Assembly: GCA_946999025.1 (NCBI GenBank)
Contig: CAMQBP010000023.1
Coordinates: forward strand, 1-16,470
Reading direction: 5' to 3'
Origin: an uncultured Prevotella sp.
GTDB taxonomy: Bacteria; Bacteroidota; Bacteroidia; Bacteroidales; Bacteroidaceae
DNA: 16,470 nucleotides
The first letter of the stretch is position 1. Each line of letters opens with the position of its first letter. Position numbers and translations under genes: made by a program. The notes beneath the pieces were generated by a model. The model was not told the origin of the DNA. It was given only the letters and a program-made list of their open reading frames with translations, and did no database searches. Below are positions 7,944 to 14,338 of this stretch, in pieces.

Positions 7944-7990
7944 ACGAAAAGAGGGTGACGGTAATTCATGATCCGCCACCCTCTTTTCGT
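7944..7990. terminator. Strong bidirectional hairpin terminator
   Basis: ACGAAAAGAGGGTG (7944-7957) pairs perfectly over 14 bp with CACCCTCTTTTCGT (7977-7990). Three more pairs form inside after one A-C mismatch (7959-7961 with 7973-7975). It begins 4 bases after the lipoprotein stop and lies between convergent genes. The A-rich outer left arm and T-rich outer right arm suit termination in both directions. Confidence 0.75.
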
Positions 7991-8007
7991 GAAGATGTTG
8001 CTGGTGT

Positions 8008-8042
8008 AAACCGTTAAACCGGTGCGTAGCGGGACGGTTTTT
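8008..8042 (+). terminator. Possible second terminator, AAACCGT/ACGGTTT stem with T run
   Basis: A 7-bp stem (8008-8014 with 8034-8040) is followed by further Ts on the plus strand. It lies just before the stop of the minus-strand hydrolase. It could back up the preceding hairpin for plus-strand transcripts. The loop is long (19 bases), so the call is tentative. Confidence 0.35.
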
Positions 8043-8045
8043 GTG

Positions 8046-8870
8046 TCAGAAACTGCGCAACCATGCCTGTAACTCGAGCCGCATCTCCACGTGATAGCGG
8101 AACGAACTGTTGTATCCAAAGCCATGATCGCCTGAAGGATAGACGTGTAACGATGCCGGTACATCGTGCCGATACAACTCCAAGTAATAGTTAACGCCAT
8201 TGGCAGGCAGCACCACGGTATCGTCATCAGACAAGAGGATGAAGGCTCTGGGCGTCACACGGCTCACCTGCATGTCGGTACTGTACTCGCGTTCTGTGCT
8301 CTTGCTCGGATTCTTGCCCAGTAAGTTGTCGTGCGAACCCTTGTGTGTATAGCCCGGCATCATGGTAATCACGGGATAAAATAGTATTTGGAAGTTGGCC
8401 TTTGCGTCGCCTTTGCTTTTGGTAGCCACGGTTGAGGCAAGGTGTCCGCCGGCTGAGAACCCCATGATACCGATGTCATTGCGGTTGAGGTGCCATGCTT
8501 GTGCGTTCTTTCGCACCAGCCGCATCGCCTGTTCTGCATCACTCAGCGGAGCTTCTTTCACGCCATTGGGCATGCGATATTTCAGTACGATGGCAGCGAT
8601 GCCCATGTCATTGAAGAACGATGCCCAGTTGGTTCCTTCGTTTTCCCAAGCCAAGTGGGCATATCCGCCGCCCGGACAGATAACCACTGCCCGTCCTGTG
8701 GCGCGTTTGGCAGCGGGCAAAAACACGCGCACCTTCGCCGTGTCGGTAGTAACACCAGTGGGATGTGGGGCACGCCCATTCCATAAATTCACGTCGAATA
8801 CCTGCTGAGCGCTCGCATAAGTCGCTGCAATGAATAAACTAAGAGTTAAGAGGAGTTTTCTTGTTTTCAT
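8046..8870 (-). CDS. Secreted alpha/beta hydrolase (BD-FAE / acetyl-xylan-esterase-like)
   Basis: The 274-residue protein opens with a classical signal peptide, cleaved probably after ATYASA (residue 21), so it acts in the periplasm or outside. The alpha/beta hydrolase fold is shown by the oxyanion-hole strand CPGGGY (65-70), the nucleophile elbow GFSAGGH with S139, the acid region SDDDTVV (D215-D217) and the catalytic histidine H249 in GDHGFG. This is the lipase/esterase subgroup used by gut and oral Bacteroidota to remove acyl groups such as acetyl from glycans; the substrate cannot be fixed from sequence. No polysaccharide-utilisation genes are adjacent. It ends 105 bp from the convergent lipoprotein gene and is divergent from the acyltransferase operon through the promoter pair at 8920-8961. 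Confidence 0.9.
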   Translation of the reverse strand: MKTRKLLLTLSLFIAATYASAQQVFDVNLWNGRAPHPTGVTTDTAKVRVFLPAAKRATGRAVVICPGGGYAHLAWENEGTNWASFFNDMGIAAIVLKYRMPNGVKEAPLSDAEQAMRLVRKNAQAWHLNRNDIGIMGFSAGGHLASTVATKSKGDAKANFQILFYPVITMMPGYTHKGSHDNLLGKNPSKSTEREYSTDMQVSRVTPRAFILLSDDDTVVLPANGVNYYLELYRHDVPASLHVYPSGDHGFGYNSSFRYHVEMRLELQAWLRSF

Positions 8871-8887
8871 CTAAATGTTGTTGTTAA

Positions 8888-8907
8888 GGGAACGCAATAT
8901 TGTTCCC
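8888..8907. repeat. Inverted repeat in the hydrolase leader
   Basis: GGGAAC (8888-8893) and GTTCCC (8902-8907) flank an 8-base centre. The centre overlaps CAATATTG (8895-8902), itself a perfect palindrome. It sits 18-37 bases before the hydrolase start and just downstream of the minus-strand -7 box, a position suited to an operator or a 5'-UTR hairpin. Function is unproven. Confidence 0.4.
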
Positions 8908-8919
8908 AATCGTTGTATG

Positions 8920-8951
8920 CAAAGATACGATTTGTCGGTGTTTTGTGCAAA
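8920..8951 (-). promoter_or_regulatory. Promoter for the hydrolase gene (TTTG-N20-TATCTTTG)
   Basis: On the minus strand a -33 TTTG (8951-8948) is followed after 20 bases by TATCTTTG (8927-8920). This matches the Bacteroidetes primary-sigma consensus TTTG-N19-21-TAnnTTTG in both boxes and spacing. The hydrolase start is about 50 bases downstream. Confidence 0.7.
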
Positions 8952-8961
8952 TGTATCTTTG
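8931..8961 (+). promoter_or_regulatory. Promoter for the acyltransferase/LPS operon (TTTG-N19-TATCTTTG)
   Basis: TTTG at 8931-8934, a 19-base spacer and TATCTTTG at 8954-8961 form a complete consensus promoter on the plus strand. It interlocks with the minus-strand promoter so that each -33 box lies inside the other's spacer. It would give the acyltransferase mRNA a leader of about 165 bases. A second -7-like box (9100-9107) lies nearer the gene. Confidence 0.62.
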
Positions 8962-9099
8962 ATTTTCAGTTTTTTCAAGCGCAATGACAAGGGGGAGAAA
9001 GTGTCATTTGACGGCCAATCGTTGCCAGTTTGCGCGTTCAAAGTGTTGCGGTGTGGTAAAATGCCATCGGTGCAGGGATGACAATACAAAGATTTTTTA

Positions 9100-9107
9100 T
9101 AACTTTG
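9100..9107 (+). promoter_or_regulatory. Second candidate -7 element before the acyltransferase
   Basis: TAACTTTG matches TAnnTTTG and is 30 bases before the chosen ATG at 9137, the same distance as the boxes before the lipoprotein gene and topA. No good -33 TTTG is seen upstream. Confidence 0.42.
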
Positions 9108-9136
9108 TGGCATTCTATGAATTGAACGCTGTTCGA

Positions 9137-10084
9137 ATGAAGAAAGTACTGAATGAGGTAGGATATGTTTTGGTTTACGGCAGCTGGTATCTGTTGTCAC
9201 TGCTGCCCATGCGCTTGCTTTACGTATTGTCCGACCTGTTGTATCTCATCATGGCTTACATCTTGAGATACAGGCATCGCGTGATCTGGAAAAACCTGTC
9301 CAGCAGCTTTCCTGAAAAGAGCCACGAGGAACTGGTGAAGATAGAGAAAGACTTCTATCATTGGTTCTGCGACTACCTTGTTGAGACCATCAAACTGATG
9401 ACCATGAGTGCCACGCAACTGCAAAAACGAATGCGTTTCACGGGTATGGAGCAGTTCAACGCTGCCCTCAACGATGGTCTGTCGTGTGCTGTGTACTTGG
9501 GTCATTATGGCAATTGGGAGTGGATTACCTCCCTTCCCTATTCTATTCCCAGTCATGTGCAGTGCTGTCAACTGTATCACCCATTGGAAAACAAACGTTT
9601 TGACCGTCTGTTCAAATATGTGAGGGAACGCCAACACGCTCTTTGCATACCCATGCACAACTCGCTTCGCAAGATATTGGAGTTCAAACGCAACAACCGA
9701 GCAATCGTGGTGGGTTACATTGCCGACCAAGTGCCATTGTGGTGGAACATTCACCACTGGTTGGATTTCCTGCATCATGATACGCCCGTGCTTACTGGGG
9801 CCGAACGCATCATCAAACACATGGGACAAGTTTGTTTCTATGGTGACGTGAAACGCGTGAAAAGAGGCTATTACGAGTGCGAAATGAAGCTCATGGCGTT
9901 TAACCCAAAGCAATGTAAAAAATGGGAACTGACGGACATGTACTTCCGTATGTTGGAAGAAACAATACGCCAACAACCCGCATGTTACCTCTGGAGTCAT
10001 AACCGATGGAAGCGTACCCGCGAGGAGTTTGAACGCGACTGGGAAGTGGTTGACGGGAAAGTATTGAAAAAAAAGAACGACTAA
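9137..10084 (+). CDS. Lipid A biosynthesis acyltransferase (LpxL/HtrB/MsbB family)
   Basis: The 315-residue protein belongs to the lysophospholipid acyltransferase superfamily that adds secondary acyl chains to lipid A at the inner membrane. It has an N-terminal hydrophobic anchor (about residues 8-45), the family element NLSSSFPEKS (53-62), the HX4E catalytic motif in GHYGNWEW (H123, E128) and the conserved ADQVP block further on. The long reading frame opens at 8984, but residues before MKKVLNEVGY are unlike the family. I therefore take the ATG at 9137, which also lies 30 bases after a -7 box. The glycosyltransferase starts 12 nt after the stop, so it leads a four-gene envelope operon. Which acyl position it modifies cannot be told. 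Confidence 0.92.
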   Translation: MKKVLNEVGYVLVYGSWYLLSLLPMRLLYVLSDLLYLIMAYILRYRHRVIWKNLSSSFPEKSHEELVKIEKDFYHWFCDYLVETIKLMTMSATQLQKRMRFTGMEQFNAALNDGLSCAVYLGHYGNWEWITSLPYSIPSHVQCCQLYHPLENKRFDRLFKYVRERQHALCIPMHNSLRKILEFKRNNRAIVVGYIADQVPLWWNIHHWLDFLHHDTPVLTGAERIIKHMGQVCFYGDVKRVKRGYYECEMKLMAFNPKQCKKWELTDMYFRMLEETIRQQPACYLWSHNRWKRTREEFERDWEVVDGKVLKKKND

Positions 10085-10096
10085 GCACTGAAAATC

Positions 10097-11014
10097 ATGA
10101 AGATATTTGCAATCGTTGTGACTTACAACCGGCTGGAATTGCTGAAAAAAAGCATTGGAGCGTTGCGCCGACAGCAGGGTCTTAACCAGATTGTCGTGGT
10201 GAATAATGGCAGCAATGACGGCACAGAAGAGTGGCTGGATGGGCAACAAGATCTGCATGTGATTCATCAAGAAAACGTTGGGGGCAGTGGAGGATTCTAT
10301 ACAGGCATCAAGGTTGCTTATGATGAAGGCGCCGATTGGATATGGTGTATGGACGATGATGTGTTTCCAAAGGATGGTTGTCTGGACGAATTGCTAAGCC
10401 TTGTGGCGCTTGAGGAAACCCAATTGGACCACAAGAAACCGCTGGGCATCCTGGCTCCGCGGCGAGTGATGAACGGAAAAACGTTCACGCACGAGTTTCG
10501 GCGATACAACCTAACCAATCCACTGGGCAGTTTGCACGCTGAAAAGCTGAGTGGTGAGGAGACTACGCCTACCGAGATTGTGGGCTGTGACTTTGAAGGA
10601 CCGTTCATTAGTCGGTCTGTTGTAGAGAAGATTGGGCTGCCCAACCGGGAGTTGTTCATCTTCTATGATGACACGGAATATTGCCTCAGAGCGCATTTGG
10701 CAGGCTTTCGTTTGCTCTATGTGCCGTCGGCCGTGATGGACAAGCATGCGTTTTTCTCGGAAGACTCATGGGCGGTGCGCAATCAGAAGAAGAAGTGGAA
10801 ACGTTATTACCAGGTGCGTAATTCGGCTTACTTAAACCATCATTATGGCAAGAACTGGGGGGTGCGCTACCTAAGAAGTTGGATCAGTGGCATGGGATAC
10901 GTCATCCCGGCTCTGTTATCGATGCCCTTCAGCAAGGCATGGCGACCAAAAGACCTGATGATGTTGCATCGAGCGTATTACGATGGTATCAATGAACGGT
11001 TGGGAAAACGTTGA
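10097..11014 (+). CDS. Glycosyltransferase family 2, GlfT2/rhamnosyltransferase-like
   Basis: The 305-residue GT-A enzyme starts with the nucleotide-binding strand MKIFAIVVTYNR and has NNGSNDGT at 36-43. A GGSGGF loop (62-67) and an extended metal motif DDD (86-88, in WCMDDDVF) follow. The later FYDDTEYCLRAHLAG supplies the catalytic acid region, and a histidine follows in MDKHAFF. The GGSGGF plus DDD pair is typical of the GT2 subgroup containing galactofuranosyl- and some rhamnosyltransferases. The likely job is adding a sugar to LPS core or O-chain on the cytoplasmic face; donor and acceptor are unknown. It sits 12 nt after the acyltransferase and 57 nt before the DUF5672 gene. The start is unambiguous. 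Confidence 0.92.
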   Translation: MKIFAIVVTYNRLELLKKSIGALRRQQGLNQIVVVNNGSNDGTEEWLDGQQDLHVIHQENVGGSGGFYTGIKVAYDEGADWIWCMDDDVFPKDGCLDELLSLVALEETQLDHKKPLGILAPRRVMNGKTFTHEFRRYNLTNPLGSLHAEKLSGEETTPTEIVGCDFEGPFISRSVVEKIGLPNRELFIFYDDTEYCLRAHLAGFRLLYVPSAVMDKHAFFSEDSWAVRNQKKKWKRYYQVRNSAYLNHHYGKNWGVRYLRSWISGMGYVIPALLSMPFSKAWRPKDLMMLHRAYYDGINERLGKR

Positions 11015-11071
11015 GTTTAACCTTTTATAACGAAGGAAAGTCCCATCGCGTTTGAAGCTGCAACTTGTTAT

Positions 11072-11869
11072 ATGGAGCGCAATGATATGGAAAAAAATAA
11101 GTTACTTGTCGTCATACCCGTTTATCATCCGGTGCTGAAAGCGTATGAGAAAGCGGCTCTTGATCATAATTTGTCCTTGCTTAAGGGCTTTTCGGTGGTC
11201 TTTCTGCAACCTAATAACGTGGATATGTCGCCGCTCAATGCGCAGTATCCCAATGTGGGTGTGATTGAGGTGAGTGGCGATTGGTTGGGAACGGCTAATG
11301 GCATTCAGGGTTATAACCGCATGATGATGTCCGAATCGTTTTACAAGCTCTTCCAAGATTATACCTATATTTTCATTTGTCATGTAGATGCTTGGCTGTT
11401 TAAGAATGAGTTGGCATTGTGGTGTGATAGGGATTTTGACCTTGTGGCTGCGCCTTGGCCTACTCGTCCACGGTATATGCGGTTCCCGTTGAAACAGTAT
11501 TTGAAGTTAAAGTTGTTGCTGAAACCGAAGAATAAGATTATACATAGTCAGATGTTTGGTCGCATTGGCAACGGCGGATTGTGTCTTCGCAAGGTAAAGA
11601 CGTTTCAGGAGGCTTGCGTGCAGTATGCCGATGAGATAGAATATTACAACAGTCAGTCCGACGCTTTGCACAATGAGGATTTGTTTTGGGCGTTAGTTCC
11701 ACCCTTGAAAGTACCTTCTGTCAAGGAAGCTTTGACCTTCTCGTTCGATCTCAAGCCCGAGTTGTGCTATCAACTCAATGGCAATCGGTTGCCCATGGCT
11801 TGTCATGGATTCAACAAACCCGTGCGCGTGGCTTTCTGGAAGCAATTTATTCCGGCGCTCAACGACTAA
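11072..11869 (+). CDS. DUF5672 family protein, putative glycosyltransferase
   Basis: This 265-residue protein has the pattern I associate with DUF5672. An N-terminal beta strand carries VVIPVYHP (13-20), YNRMMMSESFYKLF follows (81-94), and HVDAW (104-108) resembles a DxD site. Further on come GNGGLCLRKV (166-175), HNEDLFW (200-206) and a C-terminal LPMACHGFNKP. Family members occur in polysaccharide and LPS loci and are thought to be GT-A-like glycosyltransferases; the reaction is not established to my knowledge. No membrane segment or signal peptide is seen. An ATG at 11087 (MEKNKLLVV) is an equally possible start, since the first five residues add nothing conserved. Its position between two glycosyltransferases suggests that it acts on the same glycan. 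Confidence 0.85.
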   Translation: MERNDMEKNKLLVVIPVYHPVLKAYEKAALDHNLSLLKGFSVVFLQPNNVDMSPLNAQYPNVGVIEVSGDWLGTANGIQGYNRMMMSESFYKLFQDYTYIFICHVDAWLFKNELALWCDRDFDLVAAPWPTRPRYMRFPLKQYLKLKLLLKPKNKIIHSQMFGRIGNGGLCLRKVKTFQEACVQYADEIEYYNSQSDALHNEDLFWALVPPLKVPSVKEALTFSFDLKPELCYQLNGNRLPMACHGFNKPVRVAFWKQFIPALND

Positions 11870-11890
11870 CAGTCGAAACGATCAAACAAC

Positions 11891-12916
11891 ATGAAAATAC
11901 GCTCATTGTTCCCTCGTAAGCTCTATTATACCTTGCATAGCGGCAAGAATTCGAAGCTATGGTATTACCTCACTTCATACATAGCCATCCATCTTCCACA
12001 CACTTGGCTGAGAAAGATCTGCCAAAAAGAAATGAAAGCCTTGCGAAATCGGGATGATCAGGGGTATATCATGCAGCGTGTGAACTATTATAATCGACTC
12101 TCACCAGCTACACCTATTGATCGCAAGGCGTTCCTTCAAGAGTCGGTGTGTGTGCAAGACCAACCCATGACTGGTCAGAAAGTGTATTATCTTGATGCGT
12201 ATCGTTACGCCCGATACTTCCCGTTGTCGCTGCGATGGGTGTTGCTTCCCGGCGATATCGTTCACGTTCCGGCAGTGCCATCCATTACCAAAAGCCGCCC
12301 GTTGACGGAAAATAATGCCAATTCGGTGTTGATGAAACTCGATAAAGTGCGCCATTTTCTCTTTGTAAACGACCGCAAGCCGTTTAGAGATAAGCAGAAC
12401 TTGGTTATCTTTCGTGGTCTGATTGGGCAGGATGGTGGTGCCGATTTGAAGCAAAACCGATACGATTTCGTGAAACGTTACTATGGTCATCCGCTCTGTA
12501 ACATCGGTGTTATCGACCCACAATACCCTCAATGGCGAACCGAGAAGCTCACCATAGAAGAACATCTTGACTATAAATTTATCATGGCATTAGAGGGAAA
12601 TGATGTCGCCAGCAACCTTAAATGGGTCATGTCATCCAACTCTGTCGCCGTTATGCCACGTCCCACCTGCGAAACTTGGTTCATGGAGGGATGCTTGAAG
12701 CCCAACTATCACTACATTGAGATTAAGCCTGATTTCTCTGACCTGGAGGAACGTCTGACTTATTACATAGCGCATCCGGAGCAGGCAGAAGCGATTATCG
12801 CACATGCTCATGCGTATGTCGACCAATTTAGGAATCGACGGCGCGAACGATTGATATCACTGTTGGTGCTGAAGAAGTATTTTGACTTCACCAACCCCGC
12901 CCAATCCAACGGCTGA
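11891..12916 (+). CDS. Glycosyltransferase family 90 (LPS-modifying, CAP10-like)
   Basis: The 341-residue protein matches the GT90 / LPS-modifying family (PF05686 type). Signature blocks are VIFRGLIG at 172-179, RYDFVKRYY at 190-198, HLDYKFIMALEGNDVASNLK at 225-244, the SSNSVAVMP stretch at 248-256, and ETWFMEGCLKPNYHYIEI at 261-278. Bacterial members modify lipooligosaccharide; fungal relatives (CAP10) are xylosyltransferases, and other members use UDP-glucose or UDP-xylose. The sugar added here is not predictable. No signal peptide is evident, so it is probably a cytoplasmic enzyme working at the membrane. It starts 21 nt after the DUF5672 gene and is the last gene of the plus-strand operon, ending 12 nt from the convergent GT2. 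Confidence 0.92.
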   Translation: MKIRSLFPRKLYYTLHSGKNSKLWYYLTSYIAIHLPHTWLRKICQKEMKALRNRDDQGYIMQRVNYYNRLSPATPIDRKAFLQESVCVQDQPMTGQKVYYLDAYRYARYFPLSLRWVLLPGDIVHVPAVPSITKSRPLTENNANSVLMKLDKVRHFLFVNDRKPFRDKQNLVIFRGLIGQDGGADLKQNRYDFVKRYYGHPLCNIGVIDPQYPQWRTEKLTIEEHLDYKFIMALEGNDVASNLKWVMSSNSVAVMPRPTCETWFMEGCLKPNYHYIEIKPDFSDLEERLTYYIAHPEQAEAIIAHAHAYVDQFRNRRRERLISLLVLKKYFDFTNPAQSNG

Positions 12917-12920
12917 GAGC

Positions 12921-12940
12921 GTTGTTGTTTACCAACAATG
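12921..12940. terminator. Weak inverted repeat between convergent glycosyltransferase genes
   Basis: TTGTTG (12922-12927) pairs with CAACAA (12933-12938) around a 5-base loop. It lies in the 12-base gap between the two convergent genes and overlaps the stop codon of the minus-strand one. It is the only candidate terminator between them, and the stem is AT-rich and short. Confidence 0.3.
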
Positions 12941-13891
12941 CACATACATATAGTAGCGGCGAACGGCGCAAAAGAACTTTCTGGTCACTTTAGATGGATA
13001 GGTAACATGAAACAACCAATAGAGAAATCTGCTGAGCATGCCGTTGGGATGATAATTGATAATTTGGTCTATCTGTGATAAATCTTCCCGATCAATGTGA
13101 AATTTGATGGCATGCGCATACATGCTCAGCATGCCAAGATGAAGCGCTTGGCGGTATGTTCCTTGTGAATCCTTCCGCAAGAAGAATGTCTCTACGATTT
13201 TAATGGCCTTTGCCAATGAAATCATCGACTTCAAAGATTGTGTCGTGGAGTATGAGTTGAGGCGGTTGCATCGGTAAGTGTACACCACATCGTCTATCCA
13301 CGTGCGGCTTCCTACCAGCAGAAGACGGGGTAAAACCGAATAATCTTCGCCGTAATCTACCCCCTCTGTAAATTTAATGTCGTGTTGGGTGAACAAGTCT
13401 CTGCGATAAAGTTTTCCCCAAATAAAACCATTTCCTTTGTGCCAAAGCAGGGTTTTGATACGCCTTCTCTTTGAAGTATGTGCCGGTAATACAATCTTTT
13501 CGTGTTTACTCCCCATTCTATAGTAAGCCCCTTCCACGATGTCTGCGCCCGAGGCGTTCATCTTTTCCACCAGCAGAGCGATGGAGTTGGGCTCCAAAAA
13601 GTCGTCACTGTCCACAATTGTCACCGCGTCACCCGTGGCAGCTTCAAGACCTGTCTGCCGAGAAGCACCCAAACCATGGTTCTCGTGATGATGAATGATT
13701 TTTACTTTTGCAGCCTGTTGCGGGAATCGAGCCATGCAGGCTTTCAGCTTTTCAATGCTGTCGTCCGGCGTACAGTCGTCTACAAAGATAAATTCTACAA
13801 CGGGATAAGTTTGTAAGAAAAGGCTTTCGGCACACTGTTCGATATACGGACCAACGACATAAACAGGCACCAAGATTGATACTTTCAGCAT
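12929..13891 (-). CDS. Glycosyltransferase family 2
   Basis: The 320-residue GT-A glycosyltransferase has an N-terminal nucleotide-binding strand KVSILVPVY (3-11). FVDDCTPDDS (37-46) and the metal-binding DSDD at 94-97 (TIVDSDDFLEP) follow. A middle acceptor region contains NGFIWGKLYRRDLF and GEDYSVLPRLL, typical of bacterial WcaA-like GT2 enzymes. A basic, aromatic C-terminus completes it. I use the ATG at 13891 because the fold begins there. The frame continues upstream to 13966 with 25 residues rich in Arg, Lys, Asn and Ser that are unlike the family. A TAnnTTTG box at 14042-14049 could drive it with a long leader. It is likely part of the same LPS/polysaccharide function as the convergent operon. 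Confidence 0.92.
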   Translation of the reverse strand: MLKVSILVPVYVVGPYIEQCAESLFLQTYPVVEFIFVDDCTPDDSIEKLKACMARFPQQAAKVKIIHHHENHGLGASRQTGLEAATGDAVTIVDSDDFLEPNSIALLVEKMNASGADIVEGAYYRMGSKHEKIVLPAHTSKRRRIKTLLWHKGNGFIWGKLYRRDLFTQHDIKFTEGVDYGEDYSVLPRLLLVGSRTWIDDVVYTYRCNRLNSYSTTQSLKSMISLAKAIKIVETFFLRKDSQGTYRQALHLGMLSMYAHAIKFHIDREDLSQIDQIINYHPNGMLSRFLYWLFHVTYPSKVTRKFFCAVRRYYMYVHCW

Positions 13892-14041
13892 GTTACATTC
13901 TTGTTTGTTACTCTTTCTGCTATTCATTTTGCGGCTTTTCCAGTATGTTCTTGCTGCAAAATCCATCTCACCTACGATGTTTCCAATGAGCTGACGTAAT
14001 GAAGATTAAATGCGATTCAGTAGGATGATCTATTTGTGCGG

Positions 14042-14049
14042 CAAAGATA
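14042..14049 (-). promoter_or_regulatory. Candidate -7 promoter element for the minus-strand GT2
   Basis: On the minus strand this is TATCTTTG, a full TAnnTTTG match, about 150 bases before the chosen GT2 start. It lies just downstream of the detached 91-bp repeat copy, so the GT2 probably kept its own promoter whatever happened on the other side. No clear -33 TTTG is present. Confidence 0.45.
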
Positions 14050-14090
14050 ATACAATCATTTGTAATGAAGTGTATTCTTATCTGTTTTTT

Positions 14091-14181
14091 TCAGAATCGC
14101 CATCTCAACTGCATCTCCAGGTCGGTTTGCGAACTTTGGTTGATTTGTTGGTACGAACTGCCAATCTTGTCACGGTCAAAG
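14091..14181 (-). repeat. 91-bp direct repeat, left copy (detached 3' end of a beta-barrel gene)
   Basis: This 91-base stretch is identical, base for base, to 16247-16337. In the right-hand copy it encodes the last 30 residues and stop of a larger gene. Here it has no upstream coding sequence in that frame and is joined to the remnant glycosyltransferase. Identity stops abruptly on both sides (T14090 against G16246; C14182 against T16338). Confidence 0.95.
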
Positions 14182-14334
14182 CTGCACGGTGTATGACATG
14201 GTAGATGTCTCCATTTCGCACACAATAATCTCGTCAAAGTGCTTCACGGACTCTTCTATCTGCGCCAAATGTTTCTCGGCATTATAGGCGTTGAAGACAA
14301 CGGAAATATTCTTTTCCAAATTACTGCGAATCAT
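14176..14334 (-). pseudogene. Truncated WaaE-like glycosyltransferase (N-terminal 52 residues)
   Basis: A minus-strand frame starts with ATG 4 bases after the phosphoethanolamine transferase stop. It encodes 52 residues including ISVVFNAYNAEKHLAQIEES and FDEIIVCEMETS. This is the usual N-terminal strand of GT2 enzymes of the WaaE/KdtX type (normally about 250 residues; family pattern ISVVI.TYNAE..L...L.S...FDEI.V.DM.ST). The frame runs into the 91-bp repeat and stops 2 codons later. The rest of the gene, including the catalytic domain, is missing. The close spacing suggests it was once the next cistron after the phosphoethanolamine transferase gene. Confidence 0.75.
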
Positions 14335-14338
14335 AAAT

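Noticed and set aside
8983..9008. AATGACA/TGTCATT inverted repeat in the acyltransferase leader
   Set aside because: A 7-bp stem with a 12-base loop and no tail could occur by chance in AT-rich leader DNA; no further support was seen.
8984..9136. 51-codon N-terminal extension of the acyltransferase
   Set aside because: The residues are Cys/Arg-rich and unlike the family, the stretch contains a promoter-like box, and ATG 9137 begins the typical hydrophobic anchor.
9197..10270. Long minus-strand frame (357 codons) opposite the acyltransferase
   Set aside because: The plus strand encodes a clear LpxL-family protein with HX4E and ADQ motifs. The antisense product is His/Val/Gln-rich and resembles no family.
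13892..13966. 25-codon N-terminal extension of the minus-strand GT2
   Set aside because: GT2 enzymes begin within a few residues of the KVSILVPVY strand. The extension is polar and not conserved-looking.
14010..14204. Plus-strand frame of 64 codons across the left 91-bp repeat
   Set aside because: It reads the repeat antisense to its parental coding frame and crosses the rearrangement junction, so it is an accidental frame.
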